A DNA stretch of 25,233 nt from CAZEHJ01 sp964512485 (GCA_964512485.1 CAZEHJ010000055.1:1-25233), one strand, 5' to 3'. Positions 8,442 to 17,192 are shown, counted from the first letter of the stretch. The notes: generated by a model not told the origin, from the sequence alone. Translations and numbers: made by a program.

Positions 8442-9440
8442 ATGTCAAGACCTGTAACTCTGTTCACCGGCCAATGGGCCGACCTGCCGCTCGAAGTATT
8501 GGCTGAAAAAGCTGCATCGTGGGGATACGATGGGCTCGAGCTCGCATGCTGGGGAGACCACTTCGACGTCACCCGCGCCCTGTCGGAGCCGGACTATTGC
8601 GAGGGAAGACACGCCATTCTCGCCAAACACGGTCTCAAAGTGCATGCCATAAGCACGCATCTCGTTGGACAGGCTGTTTGTGACAATATCGATGCCCGAC
8701 ACAAAAACGTTTTGCCCGCACACGTCTGGGGCGACGGTGATCCGTCTGGCGTGCAGGCACGCGCTGCAGAGGAAGTCAAGAACACCGCCAGAGCCGCGGC
8801 CAAATTGGGCATCAAGGTCGTCGTAGGATTTACAGGCAGTTCCATCTGGCATCTGCTCTATGGATTTCCCCCCATTCCACCCGAAATGATTGATGCGGGC
8901 TTCGCAGATCTCGCCGTGAGATGGAATCCGATTCTGGATGTTTTCGACGAAGTCGGAGTCCGATATGCGCTGGAAGTGCACCCGGCTGAAATCGCTTTCG
9001 ACATTGCCTCGGCAGAGCGAACACTGGAGACGCTTGGCCACCGGGATGCCTTTGGTTTCAACTATGATCCGAGCCATTTTGGCTATCAGGGCGTCGACTA
9101 TGTCGGATTCATCGACAAGTTCAGCGACCGTATTTACCACGTTCACATGAAAGATGTGTGGTGGTCACATAAAGCTACTGAAGCCGGCATTTTTGGCGGC
9201 CATACGGAGTTTGGAGATCCACGTCGTCACTGGGATTTCCGCTCACTGGGACGCGGAAACATAGAGTTCGAAGAAATCATCCGGGCATTGAACCGATGCG
9301 GATATGAAGGACCTCTTTCCGTGGAATGGGAAGACATTGGAATGGATCGTGAGCATGGTGCCGAGGAGGCCTGTGATTTCGTGCGCGCAGTCGACTTCAA
9401 GTCCTCCGGTGTCGCCTTCGACGCCGCATTCTCCGAGTAA
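8442..9440 (+). CDS. Sugar phosphate isomerase/epimerase-like TIM-barrel protein
   Basis: A 332-residue member of the xylose isomerase-like TIM-barrel (AP_endonuc_2) superfamily. Likely metal ligands typical of these epimerases are visible in order: Glu in YALEVHPAE, Asp/His in NYDPSHFG, His in YHVHMKD, and Glu in LSVEWED near the C-terminus. The N-terminus (residues 3-30, TLFTGQW to GYDGLEL) forms the first barrel strand and the usual YDGLEL segment. It sits 50 bases after the Gfo/Idh/MocA gene and 48 before the small membrane protein, so an operon is likely. Together with the oxidoreductase it probably performs oxidation and isomerisation of an imported sugar or cyclitol; the substrate is not identifiable here. 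It is unlikely to be an endonuclease IV, given the context. Confidence 0.82.
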   Translation: MSRPVTLFTGQWADLPLEVLAEKAASWGYDGLELACWGDHFDVTRALSEPDYCEGRHAILAKHGLKVHAISTHLVGQAVCDNIDARHKNVLPAHVWGDGDPSGVQARAAEEVKNTARAAAKLGIKVVVGFTGSSIWHLLYGFPPIPPEMIDAGFADLAVRWNPILDVFDEVGVRYALEVHPAEIAFDIASAERTLETLGHRDAFGFNYDPSHFGYQGVDYVGFIDKFSDRIYHVHMKDVWWSHKATEAGIFGGHTEFGDPRRHWDFRSLGRGNIEFEEIIRALNRCGYEGPLSVEWEDIGMDREHGAEEACDFVRAVDFKSSGVAFDAAFSE

Positions 9441-9488
9441 CCGCACGGAAGAAACGTTCAGAACAGCCGCAAATCGGCAGGTATCGCC

Positions 9489-9845
9489 ATGAAGGGAGAT
9501 TCGTTAGAAGACAAGCAGTGGATGACGACCGCCATTCTGGCCGGCTTGTTCACCTCAGTGTTTATGTATCTCCCGGTGATTGGAGGTCTTTGGGCTTTCA
9601 TTCTGGTCTGCGTGGGGCAGGGAGCCTATCTGGGCTGGCAGAACGTTTCGAGCGCCCAGGCACGATTGGGAGCGCTCACATTCGGAGCTGCAACGTTTCT
9701 TCTGATACCCGTGATGGGGCTCATTTTCAAGAACAATGGTCCCGATAATCTCTGGGCTATCGGCGCCGTAATGGGGCTCGTTCCCGGTTTGGTCGTGATG
9801 TGGGGAGCTCGCTTCGCTCGCTCCCGCCGCGCGAACGGCGGATAA
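9489..9845 (+). CDS. Small multi-pass membrane protein of unknown function
   Basis: A 118-residue hydrophobic protein that I do not recognise. It has a short charged N-terminus (KGDSLEDKQW), then about four hydrophobic stretches (roughly residues 13-30, 33-50, 58-80 and 86-105) and a basic tail (RFARSRRANGG), which by the positive-inside rule is likely cytoplasmic. The ATG at 9489 lies 7 bases after a weak AGG. It follows the isomerase gene by 48 bases and is 113 bases from the Rieske-glutamate synthase gene on the same strand. No catalytic motif is visible. Confidence 0.7.
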   Translation: MKGDSLEDKQWMTTAILAGLFTSVFMYLPVIGGLWAFILVCVGQGAYLGWQNVSSAQARLGALTFGAATFLLIPVMGLIFKNNGPDNLWAIGAVMGLVPGLVVMWGARFARSRRANGG

Positions 9846-9958
9846 CACATCGTGCACCGAACCGTGGAGGATATCCTGTAACCAGTCAGGATTTGATTCC
9901 ACATAAGAACAGCGAAATCGCTAATTAGCCAGACCTCACCCACCAAGAACCACCTGCC

Positions 9959-11581
9959 ATGTCCCTGTCCCATCCTGTTGCCACCTGGTCCTCGCTCGAG
10001 GACCGGACTCCGACTTATGCACTCGTTGCCGGAGTCGATCTGGTCATCATTCGGTATGATGAAAACGTATCCGTGCTCTACGGTCGATGTCTGCACCGCG
10101 GAGCCTTGTTGGCAGACGGCCATATCGATGGTCACAATCTGATCTGTGGTCTGCACAATTGGGACTATCGCTATGATACCGGTGTCAGCGAATACGCCAA
10201 CAATGAGGTGCTGGAAAAATTCTCCGCAGTGGTGGATCTCGAAAAGGACGCTGTACTCGTGGATGAAGCAGAAATCAGCGCGTGGCATGACACCTATCCG
10301 CAACCCTTTGACCGCGACGCGTATCTGGGCCTTTATCAAGACACCCACGGAACGAGCGAAGAACCCTTCAATTCTCATATCCAGTCGCTTGCTGTAAATG
10401 GCCTGGAAAAGGTCGGTCACCATGGGCCGGTTTCCGCCATGGGAATCGCCCTCACAGATCTGCCACGGTGGGATGATATTCAACTCCTCACAGCTCAGAT
10501 GGCCGTCCGGCCTCTGGACGACCACGACCCTGTGGACACTTCCGTTGTGATCGGTTCACGAGCTCAAAAACCACTGAAGCTCGATATTCCCCTGTTCGTG
10601 TCGGACATGAGTTATGGGGCCCTCAGTGAAGAAGCGAAAGTCTCCCTTTCCATTGGAGCTGAGATGGCAGGCACAGGTATCTGTTCTGGCGAAGGCGGTA
10701 TGCTGCCCGAAGAGAAGGAAGCCAACTCGCGATATTTCTATGAGTTGGCCTCTGGAAAATTCGGCTGGAGCCTGGAGAAGGCTGCGAGTTGCCAGGCCTT
10801 TCACTTCAAAGGCGGACAGGGAGCCAAAACAGGCACAGGAGGGCACCTTCCCGGTGAAAAAGTAACCGGAAAGATCGCTGAAGTCCGTGGTCTCGAGCCG
10901 GGCACCCCGGCTATCAGTCCCTCCCGGTTTCCCGATCTGGTAACGGCAGAAGATTTCAAAGCTCTGGCCGATGAGGTTCGCGCCGCGAGTGGAGGTATCC
11001 CGATTGGATTCAAGCTGAGCGCCCAGCACATCGAGGACGACATCGACTTCGCGCTCGAAGCATCGGCAGATTATATCATTCTCGACGGCCGTGGAGGAGG
11101 TACCGGCGCCGCGCCGGAGATCTTCAAGAACAACATTTCCGTGCCCACGATCGCTGCATTGGCCCGAGCTCGCCGGCATCTCGACGCGCGCGGCGCCGAC
11201 GACATCTCGCTCATCATCACGGGCGGCCTCAGGACAGAATCTGATTTCGTGAAAGCTCTCGCCCTCGGAGCGGACGCCATTGCAGTCTCAAATTCGGCAT
11301 TGCAGGCCATCGGATGCCTCGGAATGAGGGCTTGCCACACCAACAACTGTCCTGTTGGTATCGCCACGCAGAAAAAAGATCTGCGTTCGCGCCTCATCGT
11401 CCAGGCATCAGCGGCACGTCTGAGAAACTGGTTCGAGGCGACAACGGAGCTCATGACTGTGTTGGCCAGGGCCTGTGGGCACGATTCCCTGTCAGGATTC
11501 AATCAGCGTGACCTGACCACATGGAGTCGGGACATGGCGCTTCTCTCCGGAGTAGCTTTCGCAGGAGTCGGAGAAATCTGA
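9959..11581 (+). CDS. Rieske [2Fe-2S] domain fused to FMN-binding glutamate synthase domain
   Basis: A 540-residue fusion. Residues about 5-105 form a Rieske domain with ligands C44, H46, C63 and H66 (C-x-H-x16-C-x2-H). Residues about 150-535 match the FMN-binding central domain of glutamate synthase: SYGALSEEA, the FMN/substrate loop QGAKTGTGGHLPGEKV, DGRGGGTGAAP, and the [3Fe-4S] cysteines C453, C459 and C464 (C-x5-C-x4-C, in CLGMRACHTNNCPVGIATQ). Missing are the class II glutamine amidotransferase domain and the C-terminal GXGXG domain of full GltB, and no gltD lies nearby. It is therefore a flavin/two-cluster redox enzyme, perhaps an amino acid synthase or dehydrogenase taking electrons through the Rieske centre. 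The reaction is unknown. Its 3' end abuts a convergent gene (9 bases). Confidence 0.88.
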   Translation: MSLSHPVATWSSLEDRTPTYALVAGVDLVIIRYDENVSVLYGRCLHRGALLADGHIDGHNLICGLHNWDYRYDTGVSEYANNEVLEKFSAVVDLEKDAVLVDEAEISAWHDTYPQPFDRDAYLGLYQDTHGTSEEPFNSHIQSLAVNGLEKVGHHGPVSAMGIALTDLPRWDDIQLLTAQMAVRPLDDHDPVDTSVVIGSRAQKPLKLDIPLFVSDMSYGALSEEAKVSLSIGAEMAGTGICSGEGGMLPEEKEANSRYFYELASGKFGWSLEKAASCQAFHFKGGQGAKTGTGGHLPGEKVTGKIAEVRGLEPGTPAISPSRFPDLVTAEDFKALADEVRAASGGIPIGFKLSAQHIEDDIDFALEASADYIILDGRGGGTGAAPEIFKNNISVPTIAALARARRHLDARGADDISLIITGGLRTESDFVKALALGADAIAVSNSALQAIGCLGMRACHTNNCPVGIATQKKDLRSRLIVQASAARLRNWFEATTELMTVLARACGHDSLSGFNQRDLTTWSRDMALLSGVAFAGVGEI

Positions 11582-11590
11582 GCCTCGAGA

Positions 11591-14248
11591 TCAGTCGTCG
11601 TGCAGGTTATCAACCGGATTGGCCAGCGCTGCCCGAATGGTCTGAGAGCCAATGGCCGTGAAGGCAATGGATAGCACTGCGAAGAGACCGATGGCGATAG
11701 TGCCGGGCCCAAGACTAATACGGTATTCGAACATCTGAAGCCATGAGCTCGCCAGATACCAGGCAACGGGTACAGAAACGAGTGTAGCCAGACCAATCAG
11801 GATCAGGAATTCTTTCGACAAGAGCCCGACCACTGTCCTGACGTCGGCTCCCAATACTTTTCGGATGCTGATTTCCCGCGTTCGACGCTCGACATTGAAC
11901 GAAGCTATTCCCAGAAGCCCGAGGCAGGAAATGAGTACGGCCAGCATGGCAATGAATCCGATCAGCCGGTACATGTCCTGAACACCGAGATTGGCGAAGC
12001 TGTTTTTCAGCTGAGTCTCAAAAACTGCCTGATCCACGTTTCGTGAGTGACCCATCGCAGACCACGCCTCCCGGATATCCTCCTGAGCTTCCTCCAGTCG
12101 TCCTGGTACGACTCGGACATTGGCCCAGGCGAAATTCTCTGCTCGGTAGGCGAAAACGTTGGCTGAAATCTTCTCAGTCAGCGCATCCGCTCGGAAGTCT
12201 TTCAGAACTCCTGCAATCTCAACGACTGTGGAATCTCCTGCAATGAAAGTGCTGCCGACGGCATCCACCGGAGCTCCAAGCCCCAGGACCCGCAGCGTGG
12301 TTTCATTGACCAGCGCTTTGCGGGCCACATCAAATTCCATTTCTGGCGTCAGATTGGTACCGGCCAACAGTTCCAGTTCGAGATTTTCAACGAAGTTCTC
12401 ATCGACGGAGAACTGATATCCTTTGATGGCTTCATCGTCGGTCATTCCAGGCGTTGAAAGCCAGACATCCGAGCGTGAGCCCATGGCAGGAATGATTGAT
12501 ATTCCCGAAACCATTTCGATGTTCGAGCTCATGGAGACGCGGTCGCGGAATCGGGCATACGGCACATCAAACATGCGCACGTTTACAATATTCTTCTGGG
12601 CGAAGCCGTAGTCCGCCGTTTGCATGTGATTCGCCTGACGCATCATCGACACGGTGACGATCAGAAAAATCAGGGAAATGGAAAACTGAATAACTACGAG
12701 GGACTTGCGCAGGCGCGAACCGCCCCGACCTGATGAGTCGGTTACGCCCTTGACGGCATCAGCAGGCTGGAATCTGGAAAGAAACATGGCTGGGTAGAAG
12801 CCGGCGATGAGCGCGACAAAAACCGCAAAAACGACCAGGACCAGGTACAGGCCGCCATCCTGCAGGTAGTCGATTGACAGATAGATTCCCGTCATCGACA
12901 CAAATGACATACTGTTGAAGGCGGGTTCCAGCCACTGCAGGAGCGCCACGGCAAGAACAACGCTGACCACGGAGACAACCAGCGTTTCAAATACGAACTG
13001 GGTTGAGATATGAGCGCGAGACGCACCAAACACTTTCCGAACCCCAACCTCGCGGGATCGCTTCAGCGAACGGCTGACCGTGAGGCCCACGTAATTGAAG
13101 CAGGCTGTCAGCAAAACCATCAGAGCGAGAGATGCCAGAAACCAGGCTGCGATGGCGGGAAGGGCGACGCCTATTTCGTTGCCCATGGGCACACCAAGAT
13201 TGATGCTCGTCAACGGCTGCACGATCAGGTCGTGAAGTTTGTTATTGTCTTGCTCGGCGAAATGCACGGGAATCAGTTCCCGTACCCTGCTCTGGATGTC
13301 GTCAACAGAGGCATTTTCGCTCAACAAAGCGAACGTGAACGAGCGATATATGGATCTGGTCCATGTATCGAGCATAATCTGAGTGTCCTCGTCTGCCTCC
13401 AACGTGGAATACGAGGCGATTGCACTGAGTGGCAAAATGGTGTGATAGTCGTCGCTCGCGAGTACGCCGGTAATCGTGAATTCACGGCCTCCGGACACGT
13501 TCATCACTTTGCCCATCGGGTCTTCATCACCAAAAAACTTGAGAACTTGTGATGGAGTCAAAACGAGTGATCCAGGATTAATCAGCGCTGTTGCCGGATC
13601 GCCGCTCTTCAATTCGAACGAGAACAGGTCGAAAAAGGACGGTTCGGCGTAAAGGCCATCGAGCGGTAAACCGGTGCCATCATAAACGAGCGTTCCCCTC
13701 AAGCCGCTCCGAACCTTGGTTGTTGCCTCAATCCCAGGAATCTCCTGTTCCATGATGGAAGCCAGGGTGGCGGGGCTCGTTCCGTAGAGATTGTTGTCAC
13801 GGTTCGAGGCAGACTTGAAGTCTGAATACACGCGGACTATGCTGTCTGCATGCTCATGGAACTCGTCTTGCGTACCGTTTTGCCTGATAAAAAGAATCAG
13901 GACGAGACACACCGCCATGCTGACTGAAAGTCCAAAAATGTTGATCGAAGCGAATGCTGCATGACGTTTCAGAGAACGAAGAGCCACCATCAGGTAATTG
14001 CGAAACATGCCTATCGGAAAGAAAATGAGTGATGTTGAGCGGCTGCGCCTGAATCGGATCCGCAGCATTGAAAAAGTGTCTATCCAGATGAGAAAGTTCG
14101 CGCCAGGACCGGTTCGATCCCGAGTCCGCAGATCATGGATCTCTTCAAGATCTCCCCGAAACTCTTCGTAATACTCTTCGCTGCAAAACACACTGAGCAG
14201 CCAGAGAAGGAATGAAGGCAGGTTGCTATGATCCTGAACCGAATTCAT
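11591..14248 (-). CDS. FtsX/MacB-type ABC transporter permease with N-terminal permease prefix domain
   Basis: An 885-residue inner-membrane protein. Residues 1-75 form a cytoplasmic prefix (LLWLLSVFCSEEYYEEFRGDLEEI) of the kind called permease prefix domain 2. The core starts near M81 with MFRNYLMVALRSL, TM1 (about 98-121), a periplasmic MacB-like domain, a first FtsX block ending EVGVRKVFGAS, then a second MacB domain and a final FtsX block with EISIRKVLGAD. About eight transmembrane helices are expected. It overlaps padR by 4 bases (ATGA, 14245-14248), so the two are translationally coupled. No ATPase gene is present, which is common for this duplicated-permease class; the nucleotide-binding partner must be elsewhere. 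MacB-type exporters use mechanotransmission to push peptides, lipids or toxins out of the periplasm; the substrate is unknown. Confidence 0.9.
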   Translation of the reverse strand: MNSVQDHSNLPSFLLWLLSVFCSEEYYEEFRGDLEEIHDLRTRDRTGPGANFLIWIDTFSMLRIRFRRSRSTSLIFFPIGMFRNYLMVALRSLKRHAAFASINIFGLSVSMAVCLVLILFIRQNGTQDEFHEHADSIVRVYSDFKSASNRDNNLYGTSPATLASIMEQEIPGIEATTKVRSGLRGTLVYDGTGLPLDGLYAEPSFFDLFSFELKSGDPATALINPGSLVLTPSQVLKFFGDEDPMGKVMNVSGGREFTITGVLASDDYHTILPLSAIASYSTLEADEDTQIMLDTWTRSIYRSFTFALLSENASVDDIQSRVRELIPVHFAEQDNNKLHDLIVQPLTSINLGVPMGNEIGVALPAIAAWFLASLALMVLLTACFNYVGLTVSRSLKRSREVGVRKVFGASRAHISTQFVFETLVVSVVSVVLAVALLQWLEPAFNSMSFVSMTGIYLSIDYLQDGGLYLVLVVFAVFVALIAGFYPAMFLSRFQPADAVKGVTDSSGRGGSRLRKSLVVIQFSISLIFLIVTVSMMRQANHMQTADYGFAQKNIVNVRMFDVPYARFRDRVSMSSNIEMVSGISIIPAMGSRSDVWLSTPGMTDDEAIKGYQFSVDENFVENLELELLAGTNLTPEMEFDVARKALVNETTLRVLGLGAPVDAVGSTFIAGDSTVVEIAGVLKDFRADALTEKISANVFAYRAENFAWANVRVVPGRLEEAQEDIREAWSAMGHSRNVDQAVFETQLKNSFANLGVQDMYRLIGFIAMLAVLISCLGLLGIASFNVERRTREISIRKVLGADVRTVVGLLSKEFLILIGLATLVSVPVAWYLASSWLQMFEYRISLGPGTIAIGLFAVLSIAFTAIGSQTIRAALANPVDNLHDD

Positions 14249-14577
14249 GCGAGAGCGGTGACAGCATCCAGAGCAGGAATGGTTTTCCAGAATTTCTGGC
14301 GCACGGACTGCGCCGCACGAAGGGCTTCAAGTCCGGCTCCCGTGGCTTGAAAGAATCGTTTCCTTCGTCCACCCCGGGTGTTGGTCGCTCCTCCGAGTTT
14401 CGAATCCAAAAACCCCTTGTCCTGCAGACGATAAAGCGTTGTGTGAACGGCTCCCAGTGTCAGGGGTCGTCCTGTGTTTTCGCCCAGTTTCTGGTGAACG
14501 CTCACACCATACGCCTCTTCTGAGAGCGAGCAGACGGCGAGCAGAACAAGCTCTTCCAGAGTCCCTAATTGATCCAT
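14245..14577 (-). CDS. PadR-family transcriptional regulator
   Basis: A 110-residue winged-helix regulator covering the complete PadR DNA-binding domain: GTLEELVLLAVCSLSEEAYG at the start, then the recognition part LGAVHTTLYRLQDKGFLDS, and the wing with RRKRFF. PadR proteins usually repress a neighbouring transporter gene and respond to a small molecule or envelope stress. Here it is translationally coupled to the 885-residue permease. Its own promoter, upstream on the minus strand, is overlapped by a palindrome at 14612-14639, which suggests self-repression. The C-terminal dimerisation part is short, as in other small PadR proteins paired with permeases. Confidence 0.9.
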   Translation of the reverse strand: MDQLGTLEELVLLAVCSLSEEAYGVSVHQKLGENTGRPLTLGAVHTTLYRLQDKGFLDSKLGGATNTRGGRRKRFFQATGAGLEALRAAQSVRQKFWKTIPALDAVTALA

Positions 14578-14611
14578 ATCGGTGTTTTTGAATAGATAAG
14601 GCAGTTACGTC

Positions 14612-14639
14612 GATTACTTTTACAAAGTTACAAGTAATC
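14612..14639. promoter_or_regulatory. Palindromic operator candidate for PadR
   Basis: A perfect 8-bp inverted repeat GATTACTT-N12-AAGTAATC spans 28 bp, with a nested ACTTT-TAC-AAAGT repeat inside (14616-14628). It lies 35-62 bases upstream of the padR start and covers the -7 element of the padR promoter. PadR dimers bind such AT-rich dyads, so this is the natural self-repression site and may also affect the divergent permease gene. Binding itself is inferred. Confidence 0.55.
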
Positions 14640-14652
14640 ATGAAATAGGCAA
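14623..14652 (-). promoter_or_regulatory. Bacteroidota-type promoter of padR
   Basis: On the minus strand TAACTTTG (complement of 14623-14630) matches the Bacteroidota -7 consensus TAnnTTTG at every fixed position. A TTG (complement of 14650-14652) sits 19 bases upstream as the -33 element. Transcription would start near 14613-14617 and give a leader of about 40 bases to the padR ATG at 14577. This is the only convincing promoter of this type I found in the window. Confidence 0.55.
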
Positions 14653-14730
14653 GTTGCAGCCCAGCGACGGCGATTCGACAACAACGGCAACACAATAACC
14701 GACCGGGTGTCTCGTTCAATACAGTGCACA

Positions 14731-14743
14731 GGATATATTATCC
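14731..14743. repeat. Short inverted repeat in leader of second permease
   Basis: A perfect GGATA-TAT-TATCC dyad lies 44 bases before the chosen permease start at 14787. It could be a second regulator site or an AT-rich promoter part for the plus-strand gene. No -33 element is visible in front of it. Confidence 0.25.
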
Positions 14744-14786
14744 TGATCCCGTTCGCGCCACACTGGCTCCAAACCCAGGCTCACTC

Positions 14787-17183
14787 ATGTTCTTTCGCAA
14801 CCTCAGAATTTCTTTTCGTTCGCTGCTCAAGCGTCCCGGATTCTCGTTCATCAACATCTTTGGACTGGCGATTGGACTGGCCTGTTTTGCCTTGATCACG
14901 CTGTTCGTAAGAGACGAACTCAGCTACGACAGCCATCACGAAGACGCCGATCGGGTGTACCGGGTCACGTTTGTCGGGCAGCCGCCGAATTCAGATCCGG
15001 ACTACTTCGCCGTTGTGAGTTCTCCTGTGGGCCTGACAATTCGCGATGAAGTACCCGGTGTGGAGTCGGTATTGCGTCTCGTCGAGTTCGGGGGCACGGT
15101 GCTCAAGAACGACACCTATTTCTTCGATGACCGGTCCTGGTTTGCCGAGCCCCAAATATTCGACGTGTTCACGATGCCTTTTGTCGAGGGTTCGCGTGAG
15201 GGTCAGTTGGAGCGCCCCAACACCATGGTGATCACCGAATCGATGGCCGAAAAGTATTTCCCGGATGAGTCTGCGATGGGAAAAAGCCTGACCATGAACG
15301 ATTCGCTCCACTACGAAGTCACTGCCGTGATAGAGGACATTCCCGCCGCTTCTCATTTCGAGGGGGACATGTTCATATCGTATTCAACGCGTCTGCAGCG
15401 AGTGCCTGAAAACAACAGCTGGCTGAATCTGGGTATGTACACGTATATCAAGGTGGTCCCCGGAGTCGATATGGCGGCCCTGTCTGCACGAATCGAGGGC
15501 CTGCCCCATGAGAAGTTCGGTGAGCAGTTGGATCAGTTTGGGTTTGACGCGAAACTTGCGCTTGAACCGCTCACAGATATCTATCTGAAATCTGATCTGG
15601 GGGGCCAGATTGCCGCCACAGGTGACATGACTCAGGTCTGGGTATTTTCCGCCGTAGCCTTGTTTATTCTCCTTCTTGCGGGAATAAACTTCACCAATCT
15701 TGCTACCGCCCGATCGATGGAGCGGGCGCGCGAAGTTGGCGTCCGAAAAGCAGTCGGCTCTTCAAGAGGCAGTCTCGTTCTGCAGTTCTTGAGTGAGTCA
15801 ACCGTCCTGTCTCTCGTTTCCATGTGTATCGGGCTGGCTCTTGCAGTAGCTGGCCTCGGTGTGCTGAATGAAATAGCCTCCAAGGAGATCGCAACGTCTG
15901 CTCTGATTGCGCCAGATATTCTGGGAATCCTTCTTGCGGCCACACTTATCAGTGGACTTCTCGGGGCGCTTTACCCCGCGTTACTTCTGTCTCGCTTCAA
16001 TCCGGTCGATGTGCTCAAAGGCGCCAATCATTCCTCGCGTTCGGGCGCGTTCGTGCGCAAAGCGCTGGTTTCTACGCAGTTTGCCATCTCCATTGGCCTG
16101 ATAGCAGGCACGGTTATCGTATTCCAGCAACTTTCCTTTATGAGGAGCCAGGACCTGGGATTTGAAGAAGAGCACTTATTGATTGTAGATGCGCAGACCG
16201 TCCCCAGAAACGACATGCAGCCGATGGTGGAGACGGTCTTGTCTCAATTCGAATCGTTGTCACACGTGGATGAGGCGACGTTTTCGAGTGTGATTCCAGG
16301 TCGTGGATCTGGACGCCTGCTCTTTCTCACGGAAGACCTCGCGGAGGACGACATCCGCAGCGCTGCCGTTGTTAACGTTGGTCACGACTTCTTCGAAAAC
16401 TATCAGATTCCGGTTGTCGCGGGTCGCACATTTTCTCGCGACTACCCAACTGATATGACCGACGGCATGATCATCAACGAAAGTCTCGTAGAGTATGTCG
16501 GATGGTCGAGTCCCGAGGAGGCGCTCGGCAAAGTCTTCCCGATGGGGGGAGGTGGCAGAAGCGTGATCGGTGTGATTGCAGACTATCATCACACCTCTTT
16601 GAAGGATGCCGTTCAGCCGACAATGTTCTTCCTCACTGATCGGATGAACAACTTCCTTTCGCTTAAGGTGCAGGGTTTGGACGCCAGTCAGGCGGTTGCG
16701 CAAGCTGAAGAGATGTGGACCTCCATGTTTCCGGCGTATCCGTTCGAGTCGTTTTTTCTGGATGACGATTTCAATCGACAGTACCAGGCAGAAGAGCGGC
16801 TCATGAACGTGTTCAGCATTTTCTCGACGCTCGCGATCCTGATTGCCTGTCTGGGGCTGTTCGGACTGGCCGCCTTTACGGCTCAGCAGCGAACAAAAGA
16901 GATCGGTATCCGCAAGGTTCTTGGTGCCAACGTGCCTTCGTTGATTGGCTTGTTGACCCGCGAATTTGCAATTCTGGTTGGCGTCGGCCTCGTAATTGCC
17001 GTTCCCTCCACGATATACGGATTGAATGCGTGGCTGGAACCGTTCCCGTACCGAATCGAAATCGCATGGTGGGTTTTTGCCGTTTCGGGGATGGCTGCTC
17101 TGGTGATTGCCCTTCTGACCGTAGGCTATCAGGCAGCGAAAGTCGCGTCGGCGGATCCTGTCTCATCCTTGCGATACGAGTAG
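14787..17183 (+). CDS. FtsX/MacB-type ABC transporter permease
   Basis: A 798-residue inner-membrane permease, divergent from the padR-permease pair and related to it but without the N-terminal prefix. It begins with the family start MFFRNLRISFRSLLKRPGFS, TM1 (about residues 20-42), a periplasmic MacB-like domain, a first FtsX block ending EVGVRKAVGSS, then a second MacB domain and a final FtsX block with EIGIRKVLGAN, ending SVSSLRYE-like (DPVSSLRYE). I prefer the ATG at 14787; an in-frame ATG at 14724 adds 21 residues with no family match. About eight transmembrane helices are expected. No ATPase is encoded beside it. It may share control with padR across the 209-base divergent region. Substrate unknown. 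Confidence 0.88.
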   Translation: MFFRNLRISFRSLLKRPGFSFINIFGLAIGLACFALITLFVRDELSYDSHHEDADRVYRVTFVGQPPNSDPDYFAVVSSPVGLTIRDEVPGVESVLRLVEFGGTVLKNDTYFFDDRSWFAEPQIFDVFTMPFVEGSREGQLERPNTMVITESMAEKYFPDESAMGKSLTMNDSLHYEVTAVIEDIPAASHFEGDMFISYSTRLQRVPENNSWLNLGMYTYIKVVPGVDMAALSARIEGLPHEKFGEQLDQFGFDAKLALEPLTDIYLKSDLGGQIAATGDMTQVWVFSAVALFILLLAGINFTNLATARSMERAREVGVRKAVGSSRGSLVLQFLSESTVLSLVSMCIGLALAVAGLGVLNEIASKEIATSALIAPDILGILLAATLISGLLGALYPALLLSRFNPVDVLKGANHSSRSGAFVRKALVSTQFAISIGLIAGTVIVFQQLSFMRSQDLGFEEEHLLIVDAQTVPRNDMQPMVETVLSQFESLSHVDEATFSSVIPGRGSGRLLFLTEDLAEDDIRSAAVVNVGHDFFENYQIPVVAGRTFSRDYPTDMTDGMIINESLVEYVGWSSPEEALGKVFPMGGGGRSVIGVIADYHHTSLKDAVQPTMFFLTDRMNNFLSLKVQGLDASQAVAQAEEMWTSMFPAYPFESFFLDDDFNRQYQAEERLMNVFSIFSTLAILIACLGLFGLAAFTAQQRTKEIGIRKVLGANVPSLIGLLTREFAILVGVGLVIAVPSTIYGLNAWLEPFPYRIEIAWWVFAVSGMAALVIALLTVGYQAAKVASADPVSSLRYE

Positions 17184-17192
17184 GCACACAAT

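Noticed and set aside
9920..9929. Perfect 10-bp palindrome GCTAATTAGC in front of the Rieske-glutamate synthase gene
   Set aside because: Short, single, and not accompanied by recognisable promoter elements or a local regulator, so no role can be supported.
14724..14786. Upstream ATG adding 21 residues to the second permease
   Set aside because: The extension contains no signal or family similarity, while the ATG at 14787 starts exactly at the conserved MFFRNLRISFRSL beginning of these permeases.
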